29,987 bases of DNA from an uncultured Collinsella sp. (GTDB lineage Bacteria; Actinomycetota; Coriobacteriia; Coriobacteriales; Coriobacteriaceae), in NCBI GenBank assembly GCA_902496945.1, contig CABVDE010000023.1, forward strand, positions 1 through 29,987. Direction: 5' to 3'. Shown piece after piece: positions 22,313-29,987 of this stretch. Numbering within the stretch: the stretch's first letter is position 1; every line of letters begins with the position of its first letter. The position numbers and the translations under genes are program-made. The notes under the pieces were generated by a model, which was given only the letters and a program-made list of their open reading frames with translations, did not search any database and had not been told where the DNA came from.

Positions 22313-23229
22313 GAGAGGGCTCCCCACGTGAGATCGGCACCCTGCAGACCGGCAGCCCAAGCAGAGGCAGCCATCGCCCGCTTACCGTCGGGCTTAACCT
22401 CGAGCAGCTCAACCGCGCCATCGGAAAGGCCCAGGTAAACACGCTTGGACTTAATGTCAGCAGCGCCCTCGCCAAGCGACACATCAGCCGGCGCAGCATC
22501 GAGGACACGCACGGTCTTGCCGGCAATCACGCAACGAGCAGGAGCGGTATCGGACGAAGCAAGCACATGGCGCACGCAATCGAGCGCCGTCATCTGCGGA
22601 TCCAGACGCATCTCCTGCTTAGAAATCTTGGCAGCATGGGTGACAAGCGACTCGTCCTGCTCAGTCCATACGGCCGAGCCATCGGCAAGCGAAGGAAGCG
22701 TATCGGCCAGCAACTTACCGCCAAGCTCGCCAAGCTCCATAGTCAGCGCCTCGGCATGCTTACCGGCAACCGATGTGTACGCCTGAGCACAATAAGCGCC
22801 CGTATCCACGCCATGCCCAATTCGCATAATGGAAACACCGGCGACCTCGTCGCCAGCAAGAATGGCCCGCTGGATAGGAGCAGCGCCACGCCAACGAGGC
22901 AACAGCGAAGCATGAACATTCACAATACCAAGCGGCGCCATATGCAGCACCTCATCAGGCAAAATGCAGCCATACGCAGCCACGCAGAAAATATCGGCCT
23001 GGGCGGCCTTGAGCGCCTCAACAACCTCAGACGTCATGCGATTAGCTTCAACAACGGGCAAGCCAAACTCCAGCGCGCGAGCCTTAACAGGAGACGGCTC
23101 AAGCTTTTTACCACGCCCACGAACAGCATCAGGACGAGTAACAACCAGCGCAATCTCATTTCCAGCCTCAACAAGCGAACTCAACGAAGGCACCGCAAAA
23201 TCCGGCGTACCCATAAACACAATACGCAT
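22309..23229 (-). CDS. fmt: Methionyl-tRNA formyltransferase
   Basis: Formylates initiator Met-tRNA using 10-formyltetrahydrofolate. 306 aa, usual length. Visible: the N-terminal MRIVFMGTPDFAVPSL, the formyl-transfer site VNVHASLLPRWRGAAPIQ (Asn/His plus the SLLPxxRG signature), GVDTGAY, and a C-terminal OB-like domain from about residue 205. ATG 23229 is preceded by GAGGAG. It precedes rsmB with a 4-base overlap. It is functionally paired with def, but about 330 bases separate them here, with a terminator and a long inverted repeat between. Confidence 0.96.
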   Translation of the reverse strand: MRIVFMGTPDFAVPSLSSLVEAGNEIALVVTRPDAVRGRGKKLEPSPVKARALEFGLPVVEANRMTSEVVEALKAAQADIFCVAAYGCILPDEVLHMAPLGIVNVHASLLPRWRGAAPIQRAILAGDEVAGVSIMRIGHGVDTGAYCAQAYTSVAGKHAEALTMELGELGGKLLADTLPSLADGSAVWTEQDESLVTHAAKISKQEMRLDPQMTALDCVRHVLASSDTAPARCVIAGKTVRVLDAAPADVSLGEGAADIKSKRVYLGLSDGAVELLEVKPDGKRAMAASAWAAGLQGADLTWGALS

Positions 23230-23346
23230 AACAGTTAGTCTCCTCTCAATAACGAGCCGAGACGGCTACAAAAAAGCGTTCCAGGTCGCAAACGCACCCA
23301 GCCGCAAGAACAGTTCAACAAAGACAAATATACCCAAAACCAAAGA

Positions 23347-23370
23347 AAGAGCTGCATAAAAGCAGCTCTT
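23347..23370 (-). terminator. Terminator-like hairpin after def
   Basis: On the minus strand, AAGAGCTGC, six-base loop, GCAGCTCTT (nine perfect pairs), then TCTTTGGTTTTG. It lies in the def-fmt gap and would separate priA-def from fmt-rsmB. Confidence 0.65.
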
Positions 23371-23446
23371 CCAACAAAGCAATTATCAGCGAAGACGCCC
23401 CTCCCTGGCCCGACGGCACCCGGGCGAAACGAAGAGCAACAACGTA

Positions 23447-23548
23447 GTCCCTGGGATGGGGCCCACACATATCGTCCCGCGCGCAGTTTCGCAGCAAAGC
23501 GAGAATGTTTGAGCACGGGATGATATGTGTGGGCCCCATCCCAGGGAC
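23447..23548. repeat. Long inverted repeat element in the def-fmt gap
   Basis: Two 33-base arms, 23447-23479 and 23516-23548, differing at one position (still a G-U pair in RNA), separated by 36 bases. The arms begin GTCCCTGGGATGGGGCCCAC. There is no coding capacity. The right arm ends 11 bases past the def stop. It looks like a non-autonomous palindromic repeat (REP/MITE-like), or a very strong RNA hairpin. Confidence 0.85.
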
Positions 23549-23559
23549 GGACAATTAAC

Positions 23560-24096
23560 CTATTCAGTCTCGCCCGGTCGAGCGCCGCGGGCCAGGGCGT
23601 CCTGGTACTCCTTGACCGCCTTGATCCTCTGCATCGGCTTCAGCCTTTCGAACATGGTGTTGCCGTGCAGGTGATCGATCTCGTGCTGCAGGCACACGCA
23701 GAACAGGTCGCCCGTGGCCTCGTAGCGAATCAGGTTGGCATCCAGGTCGTACGCCTCGACGACGACATGGTCGGGACGCTCGATCTCGCAGCTAATGCCA
23801 GGAATGGAAAGGCAGCCCTCGCTAAACGGCACCAGATGGTCGCTCTGCTCAACAATGACAGGGTTGATGAGCACGTAAGGGTCGTAGTCGTTCTTGTCGC
23901 TGTAATCGCAGTCGATGGTGACGAGCTGAATGAGCTCGCCGATCTGCGGGGCAGCCAGACCGCAGCCGCCGTTCTCGAACATCATCTTCTTCATCTTCTC
24001 GGCAAGCGCCTCGATCGCCGGGGTGATCTCCTCGATGACAGCGCACTCCTGGCGCAGACGTGGGTCGGGCGAAAGTACGATTCCGTTGGCTTCCAT
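23560..24096 (-). CDS. def: Peptide deformylase
   Basis: Metalloenzyme removing the formyl group from nascent proteins. 178 aa from ATG 24096, chosen because AAAGGA sits about 5 bases upstream; the ATG at 24102 is too close to that site. The three class motifs are present: GCGLAAPQIG (motif 1), EGCLSIPG (motif 2, metal-binding Cys) and QHEIDHLHG (motif 3, HExxH metal site). It follows priA after 18 bases and is almost certainly cotranscribed with it. Confidence 0.96.
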   Translation of the reverse strand: MEANGIVLSPDPRLRQECAVIEEITPAIEALAEKMKKMMFENGGCGLAAPQIGELIQLVTIDCDYSDKNDYDPYVLINPVIVEQSDHLVPFSEGCLSIPGISCEIERPDHVVVEAYDLDANLIRYEATGDLFCVCLQHEIDHLHGNTMFERLKPMQRIKAVKEYQDALARGARPGETE

Positions 24097-24114
24097 GGCC
24101 ATCCTTTCGGGTTG

Positions 24115-26565
24115 TTACATCAAATCATAGGCGTCGACGTCAACGCTCACGCTCACGCCGCGCACGGAGCCCACCTCTTTAAGGCAGGCGTCAATATCAT
24201 CAGAGACATGGTACCCCACGGGTGACTTCACAAGCAGGTGGAAGCGATAACGGTCCTTGGTCCTCTCGATTACACACGAAGCCGGGCCCAGCACCTGCGG
24301 CACCGCACTCCCCTCTCGCAAAAAATCGGGCGCGGCAGCATGCCAGCGGCGCTTGAGAAGCTTTGCGATGCGCCCGATGTAGCCCTGGGCGTCGTCTCGA
24401 TTTACCGACCACACCAAGATATTGACCAGGCGCACGAACGGCGGATACAGCGCATCACGGCGTTGGTCGAGGTCGAAGTCGGTAAAGATCGAGCGGTCGT
24501 GCTCGGTGACGGCGCGGATGACCGGGTCCTCGGGCAGGTAGGTCTGGATGATGACCTCGCCGGGGCGATCGCCGCGACCGGCACGCCCCGCCACCTGCTC
24601 CAGCAGATCGTAGGCTCGCTCCCCTGCGCGGAAGTCCGGCAGTTTGAGGGCAAAGTCGGCATTGACCACACCAACGAGCGTGACCTCGGGAAAATCGAGG
24701 CCCTTGGCGATCATTTGGGTGCCCAGCAACACGGCACAATCGGCGGCATCGAACTGCTCGAGCAGCTTTTTGTGCGCATCCTTGCCACGCGTGGAATCGG
24801 CGTCCATGCGAATGATGGCGACGTCGTCGGGCAGTATCTGATGCAGTGCGTCCTCGATCTGCTGCGTACCCAGGCCCATTTTTGCCAAGTAGCGGCTGCC
24901 GCATTTGGGGCAGCGGCTCGTGGGCGCCGGATAGGGCTGCACGCGCCAGGAAGAACCGCAGGTGTGGCACTGCAGCGTATGTGTGCGCTCGTGGTACGTG
25001 AGCGCGGTGGAGCAGTGGTTGCAGGTGGGCACGCAACCACATTCGCGGCACATCAGGAACGGCGCAAAACCGCGACGGTTGTGCAGCAACACGGCCTTTT
25101 CGCGGCGCTCGACCACACGCTCCAAGCCTTCCATCAGAGGTTTTGAGAACATGGAACGGCTGCCGTGCGAGAACTCGCGGCGCAGGTCGGCAATGCGAAC
25201 CGTGGGCAGGACCGCGTGCCCCGGGCGCTCGGGCATCTCGACGCGCGTCCAGGTGGCACCATTATACGTACCACGGCGGCAGCGGTCGAGGGCCTCGGCA
25301 GAAGGCGTGGCAGAGCCCAGCACGAGCGGGCAGCGGTAGCGGCGCGCCATCTCGGCCGCCACCTCGCGCGCGTGGTAGCGCGGGCTGGAGCCCTGCTTGT
25401 AACTGGTCTCGTGCTCCTCGTCGATGATGATGAGACCCAGGTCGCTGAGCGGGCAAAAAAGCGCCGAACGGGCACCGACGACCACGCGTGCGGCGCCGCT
25501 GGCGACCATGTCCCACTGGTCCAGGCGCTCGCCGGCCGAAAGGCGCGAATGGAACACGGCGACCGTCTCGCCAAAGCGCGAGCGGAAGCGGCCGACGGTC
25601 TGCGCCGTCAGTGAGATCTCGGGCACCAGCACGCAGGCCGAGCGTCCGGCCGCGAGCACGCGCTCGATAGCGGAGAGGTAGACCTCGGTTTTGCCGGAGC
25701 CGGTGACACCATCGACCAGCACCACGTCGCCATGGGCATCCAAACGGGCGCGCTCAATCTGCGCGAGCGCCTGCTGCTGGCCACAGGTAAGGGAGACCGG
25801 CGCCTTGCCGCTTGCCGAGGACAGCGTGGTCTGCTCGCTGCAGCCACGCCACGCACGGCGCTCCTCCACCACCACGACGCCGCGCTTTTCGAGCGCCTTA
25901 ATGGTCGCCGACATGCTGTTGTAGAGCAGGTTGAGGTCGCGCGTCGTGACCGGACCGCACTGCAGCGCCTCGATGAGCTGGCGCTGGCGGACCGCTGTCT
26001 TGGGCGGCGTATAGTCGAAGCCCTCGGGCGTGAGCATGACCCAGCGATTTTGGATAGGCTTAACGGCGGGGCGTTCGACAGTCCACGCGCCGTCGTCGCC
26101 CTTGACCACGCGCGGGCTTCCGCCCGGTGGCAAGAACAGGCGCAGGCACTCGGAAAGCGTCGCGACATACTCGCGGCTCATCCAGTGCGCGATACGGGCA
26201 GCCTCGGCGGTAAAGAGCGGTTTGCTGAGGATAGCCTCGATGGGCTTGATGCGCGCGGGGTCAAGGGAGTTGTTGCCCTGCAGGTCGCCCAGCTCGTGCG
26301 CAATGTCGACGATATAGCCCGCGGCTGCGCGGTTGCCAAAGTGGACCAGGACCGTGGATCCGATCTGCGCCTCGCTGGCGAGGGGTTCGGGGATGCCATA
26401 GGCAAACGGCTCGGACAGCGCACGGGTCGGGATGTCGAGAACCACACTCGCGTAGGCGGCGATGGGCTCAGGCGCTGATTTGGGATTGGTTGGGGCGGCA
26501 GGGTTCGCGGACTCCGGAGCTTCCTCCGGTTCCGGCGAACCAAACAGCGAAAGTTGTTGAGCCAT
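24115..26565 (-). CDS. priA: Primosomal protein N', replication restart helicase
   Basis: 3'-to-5' DNA helicase that reloads the replisome at stalled forks. 816 aa, usual length. An N-terminal DNA-binding domain follows a Pro/Ala/Glu-rich first 35 residues. The helicase core has Walker A VDGVTGSGKTEVYL (about 280-295), IIDEEHETSYKQGSSPRYHAREVA (DEEH box), and LLHNRRGF. A zinc-binding insertion carries CRECGCVPTCNHC, CHTCG and CPKCG. Late helicase motifs include GTQMIAKGLDFP and AGRAGRGDRPGEVIIQT. ATG 26565 has AGAGGTGG upstream. It heads the priA-def unit. Confidence 0.96.
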   Translation of the reverse strand: MAQQLSLFGSPEPEEAPESANPAAPTNPKSAPEPIAAYASVVLDIPTRALSEPFAYGIPEPLASEAQIGSTVLVHFGNRAAAGYIVDIAHELGDLQGNNSLDPARIKPIEAILSKPLFTAEAARIAHWMSREYVATLSECLRLFLPPGGSPRVVKGDDGAWTVERPAVKPIQNRWVMLTPEGFDYTPPKTAVRQRQLIEALQCGPVTTRDLNLLYNSMSATIKALEKRGVVVVEERRAWRGCSEQTTLSSASGKAPVSLTCGQQQALAQIERARLDAHGDVVLVDGVTGSGKTEVYLSAIERVLAAGRSACVLVPEISLTAQTVGRFRSRFGETVAVFHSRLSAGERLDQWDMVASGAARVVVGARSALFCPLSDLGLIIIDEEHETSYKQGSSPRYHAREVAAEMARRYRCPLVLGSATPSAEALDRCRRGTYNGATWTRVEMPERPGHAVLPTVRIADLRREFSHGSRSMFSKPLMEGLERVVERREKAVLLHNRRGFAPFLMCRECGCVPTCNHCSTALTYHERTHTLQCHTCGSSWRVQPYPAPTSRCPKCGSRYLAKMGLGTQQIEDALHQILPDDVAIIRMDADSTRGKDAHKKLLEQFDAADCAVLLGTQMIAKGLDFPEVTLVGVVNADFALKLPDFRAGERAYDLLEQVAGRAGRGDRPGEVIIQTYLPEDPVIRAVTEHDRSIFTDFDLDQRRDALYPPFVRLVNILVWSVNRDDAQGYIGRIAKLLKRRWHAAAPDFLREGSAVPQVLGPASCVIERTKDRYRFHLLVKSPVGYHVSDDIDACLKEVGSVRGVSVSVDVDAYDLM

Positions 26566-26598
26566 ACACCACCTCTAACGATCCGGATCTGCGATGTA

Positions 26599-26632
26599 GT
26601 GGGACAAAATTAATCAGTAGTGTTTGTTCCAC
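26599..26632. repeat. Short inverted repeat upstream of priA
   Basis: GTGGGACAAA (26599-26608) and TTTGTTCCAC (26623-26632) pair over ten bases with one G-U, loop of 14. It lies in the intergenic region between priA and gltX. It could be an operator or a small palindromic repeat; it contains no gene. Confidence 0.4.
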
Positions 26633-26659
26633 CAACCCACTCGATCGGTACAGAAACAA

Positions 26660-26686
26660 GAGCCCCGCTCGGGGTGAACGGGGCTC
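26660..26686 (-). terminator. Terminator of gltX
   Basis: On the minus strand, GAGCCCCG, 11-base loop, CGGGGCTC, then TTGTTTCTG. It starts about 23 bases beyond the gltX stop codon. Confidence 0.75.
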
Positions 26687-26709
26687 GGATACATACGTTT
26701 GCGCAGAAA

Positions 26710-28185
26710 TTACAGCGCCATCGTGCGGGCGCAGTCGATGCGCGCCAGGCAGTCGTCGCGGCCGACGAGCGCCATGGTCTCACCCAGCGGAGGACTTACC
26801 ATGTTGCCGCAGACGGCGACGCGCACGGCCTGGAACACCACGCGCTTCTTGAGGTCCATCTGCTCGGGCAGCGGCTCAAGTGCGGCGTCGATGTTGGCGG
26901 CGGTCCACTCGTCCACGCCCTCGAGCGCGGCCTTGGCGGCGTCCAGAATGGCGCCCATGCCCTCCTTGACCAGGCCCTTGTTGACGGACTTCTCGTCATA
27001 CTCGAGCGTCTCGGCCGTGGCAAAGATGGGAGCGGCGACGGTTACGGCATCGGCCGGCATCTTGGTGCGCGGCTTGACGATGGCAGCGAGCGCGTCAATC
27101 CAGTCCTCGCCATACTCCACGTTGCCCTCGATGAGGCCGGCCTCGTGCAGCTCGGGGACCATGATCTCGTCGGCAAACTGCGCGTCGGACATGCTGTTGA
27201 TGTACTCGGCGTTGACCCAATCAAGCTTCTTGGGGTCGAAGGTCGCCGGGTTCTTGGAGATGCGGTCGAGCGAGAATTTGCTGGCCAGGACATCGCGCGG
27301 GATGATCGTGGTCTCGCCGTCGAGCGACCAGCCGAGCAGCGCCAGGTAGTTGACGAAGGCGTCGGACAGGTAACCAGCGTCGCGGTACTCCTCCACCGAG
27401 GTGGCGCCGTGGCGCTTGGAGAGCTTCTTGCCGTCGGCGCCCAGGATCATGGAGATGTGGGCGAACGTGGGCACAGGCGCGCCGAGGGCCTCGTAGACCA
27501 TGACCTGGCGCGGCGTGTTGGACAGATGGTCGTCGCCGCGGATGACATGGGTGATCTTCATCATGGCGTCGTCGACGACGGTCGCGAAGTTGTACGTGGG
27601 CGTGCCGTCGGAGCGGAAGATGACGAAGTCGTCGAGCTCTTTGGTGTCGAAGGTCACCTCGCCGTGGACGGCGTCGTGGATGACGACGTCGCCGCGGTCC
27701 TCGGGGACCTTGATACGCAGAACGTAGGACTCGCCGGCCTCAATACGACGGCGGGCCTCCTCGGGATCAAGATCGCGGCAGCGGCGCTGGTAGCCCTGGA
27801 AGGGGTCCTTGCGCTCCTGCGCGGCCTTGCGATCGGCGTCGAGCTGCTCCTTGGTGCAGAAGCAGGGATAGGCCTTGCCCTCGTCCCAAAGCTTCTGGGC
27901 GGCCTGCTTGTACAGGTCCAGGCGCTCGGTCTGGGCGTAGGGGCCAAAGTCGCCGCCCACCTCGGGACCCTCGTCCCAGTCCAGGCCCAGCCAACGCATG
28001 GCGCGCAGGATGATCTGCGTGTTCTCGTCGGTGGAGCGGGTGGGGTCGGTGTCGTCGATGCGCAGGATGAACGTGCCGCCGTTTGCGCGGGCGAAAGCCC
28101 AGTTATAGATAGCGGTGCGGGCGCCGCCGATGTGCAGCTTGCCCGTCGGTGAGGGTGCAAAGCGGACGCGAACGTCTGATGCCAT
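26710..28185 (-). CDS. gltX: Glutamyl-tRNA synthetase
   Basis: Class I aminoacyl-tRNA synthetase charging tRNA-Glu, and possibly tRNA-Gln before amidation; no glutaminyl-tRNA synthetase is seen in the window. 491 aa from ATG 28185 (MASDVRVRFAPSPTG), which has GAGGAG 6 bases upstream; an ATG at 28224 would add 13 residues. The HIGH-type motif is PTGKLHIGG (about 14-21), KLSKRHG (about 252-258) is the KMSKS equivalent, and VIRGDDHLSNTPRQ is the conserved pre-KMSKS segment. A C-terminal helical anticodon-binding domain follows. Monocistronic: terminator downstream, inverted-repeat element behind its promoter region. Confidence 0.96.
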   Translation of the reverse strand: MASDVRVRFAPSPTGKLHIGGARTAIYNWAFARANGGTFILRIDDTDPTRSTDENTQIILRAMRWLGLDWDEGPEVGGDFGPYAQTERLDLYKQAAQKLWDEGKAYPCFCTKEQLDADRKAAQERKDPFQGYQRRCRDLDPEEARRRIEAGESYVLRIKVPEDRGDVVIHDAVHGEVTFDTKELDDFVIFRSDGTPTYNFATVVDDAMMKITHVIRGDDHLSNTPRQVMVYEALGAPVPTFAHISMILGADGKKLSKRHGATSVEEYRDAGYLSDAFVNYLALLGWSLDGETTIIPRDVLASKFSLDRISKNPATFDPKKLDWVNAEYINSMSDAQFADEIMVPELHEAGLIEGNVEYGEDWIDALAAIVKPRTKMPADAVTVAAPIFATAETLEYDEKSVNKGLVKEGMGAILDAAKAALEGVDEWTAANIDAALEPLPEQMDLKKRVVFQAVRVAVCGNMVSPPLGETMALVGRDDCLARIDCARTMAL

Positions 28186-28280
28186 GGAAGTCTCCTCGAT
28201 TGCAGGATGGATGTCTAACCGCACCAGTATAAAGCATCAAAGCAACCTCCGCACAAAGGGCACCGACCCAGTCGCCGTAG

Positions 28281-28380
28281 TCATTGGGGACAGACTTAAA
28301 TGACCAGTCGTTGGATGTTCTTCGAAGCCGGCTAAAGAGGAGTGTCCCATAGGCTGATGGTTTAAGTCTGTCCCCAATGA
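28281..28380. repeat. Inverted repeat element between gltX and metK
   Basis: Perfect 20-base terminal inverted repeats, TCATTGGGGACAGACTTAAA at 28281-28300 and its reverse complement at 28361-28380, enclosing 60 bases without coding capacity. GGGGACAGAC ends resemble dispersed palindromic repeats seen in many bacterial genomes near REP-associated transposases (family memory, not checked). Confidence 0.85.
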
Positions 28381-28442
28381 GTAGGTGCGAAAAGGGTGTG
28401 AATGTTTGATTTACGCGCTATGATGTGCGCTTGCATAGAGAG

Positions 28443-28479
28443 CCCGGCGGAATGGTAACGGTCGCCGGGACACGTTTTT
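28443..28479 (+). promoter_or_regulatory. Hairpin plus T-run in the metK leader
   Basis: CCCGGCG (28443-28449) pairs with CGCCGGG (28463-28469), followed by ACACG and five Ts (28475-28479), 12 bases before the metK ATG. A TATGAT hexamer at 28419-28424 could be the -10 box. The arrangement resembles a short attenuator; no known SAM riboswitch class was recognised. Confidence 0.45.
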
Positions 28480-28491
28480 GAAAGGACAATC

Positions 28492-29772
<1,281 letters not shown>

Positions 29773-29809
29773 TTGGGAACCACCAAGGTCACAACACGCA
29801 CGCGCTTTC

Positions 29810-29845
29810 AAAAAGAAGTACCGCCCCCAAGCGGTACTTCTTTTT
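29810..29845. terminator. Terminator of metK, bidirectional
   Basis: AAAAAGAAGTACCGC, loop CCCCAA, GCGGTACTTCTTTTT: 15 perfect pairs with T-runs on both strands, then ATTAA. Confidence 0.92.
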
Positions 29846-29863
29846 ATTAATCCGGTGGTGAAG

Positions 29864-29987
29864 ATGTATCGACATGGGAAGCGAAATAGGTCACTAACCG
29901 ATGAATTTTGCAGCAGAGCGACTCCAACCATGTATCCTAAATTCCGAGGGCTTTGGTATTTGGTCGATCGCGAGTTCCGCACGAGCC
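29864..29987 (+). other. Open frame running off the right edge
   Basis: An ATG at 29864 opens a frame with no stop to the end of the window (41 codons; starts MYRHGKRNRSLTDE, later MYPKFRGLWYLVDREF). A second in-frame ATG is at 29930. There is no good ribosome binding site and no recognised family. It may be the start of a gene or chance. Confidence 0.2.

Noticed and set aside
28381..28491. Known SAM riboswitch upstream of metK
   Set aside because: The leader is too short and lacks the conserved multi-helix cores of the known SAM classes; only one small hairpin is present.

Overview
The window looks like chromosomal DNA of a high-GC Gram-positive gut actinobacterium. Coriobacteriia, most likely Collinsella, is my best guess. 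The basis is the high-GC codon use, the priA-def-fmt-rsmB housekeeping order, a Firmicutes-like glgC/glgD pair beside an otherwise actinobacterial gene set, and a specialised NusG paralogue heading an exopolysaccharide operon. This is inference from gene content; no database search was possible.

Layout. (1) 1-4361, minus strand: the promoter-proximal part of a cell-surface polysaccharide operon, in transcription order a LoaP/RfaH-like NusG paralogue (broken here by a one-base frameshift), a polyprenyl-phosphate sugar-phosphate transferase, a WecG/TagA-type glycosyltransferase, UDP-GlcNAc 2-epimerase and a GT4 glycosyltransferase. The genes overlap or abut. A long leader of about 700 bases, with a large imperfect hairpin, precedes the antiterminator gene. 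(2) 5091-6646, minus strand: tRNA-Ala(GGC) with a recognisable promoter and terminator, thiamine pyrophosphokinase and a HAD phosphatase. (3) 6977-20446, plus strand: a complete glycogen/maltodextrin locus, glgB, glgP, glgC, glgD, glgA, then a fusion of a GH13 alpha-glucan hydrolase with a GH77 4-alpha-glucanotransferase. (4) 20535-20771: a small FmdB-type zinc ribbon protein. (5) 20912-26565, minus strand: priA, def, fmt, rsmB in canonical order, with a terminator and a long inverted repeat between def and fmt. (6) 26710-28185, minus strand: gltX. (7) 28281-28380: another inverted-repeat element. (8) 28492-29772, plus strand: metK, ending in a strong terminator.

How the genes work together. 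GlgC/GlgD would make ADP-glucose, GlgA would elongate and GlgB would branch glycogen, GlgP would release glucose-1-phosphate, and the GH13-GH77 fusion would trim and rearrange the limit dextrins. GC-rich hairpins lie in three intercistronic gaps, while glgC and glgD are only 4 bases apart, as expected for subunits of one enzyme. TGGTAAAAC-type inverted motifs lie both upstream of glgB and upstream of the fusion gene, which suggests one shared regulator.

The most unusual protein feature is that both glycogen-building enzymes, GlgB and GlgA, carry long low-complexity Lys/Ala/Thr(/Pro/Glu)-rich C-terminal tails resembling histone H1 tails (about 85 and about 330 residues). The enzyme cores look intact. 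The most unusual regulatory feature is the NusG-like antiterminator, whose NGN and KOW halves lie in different frames joined at an A5 tract.
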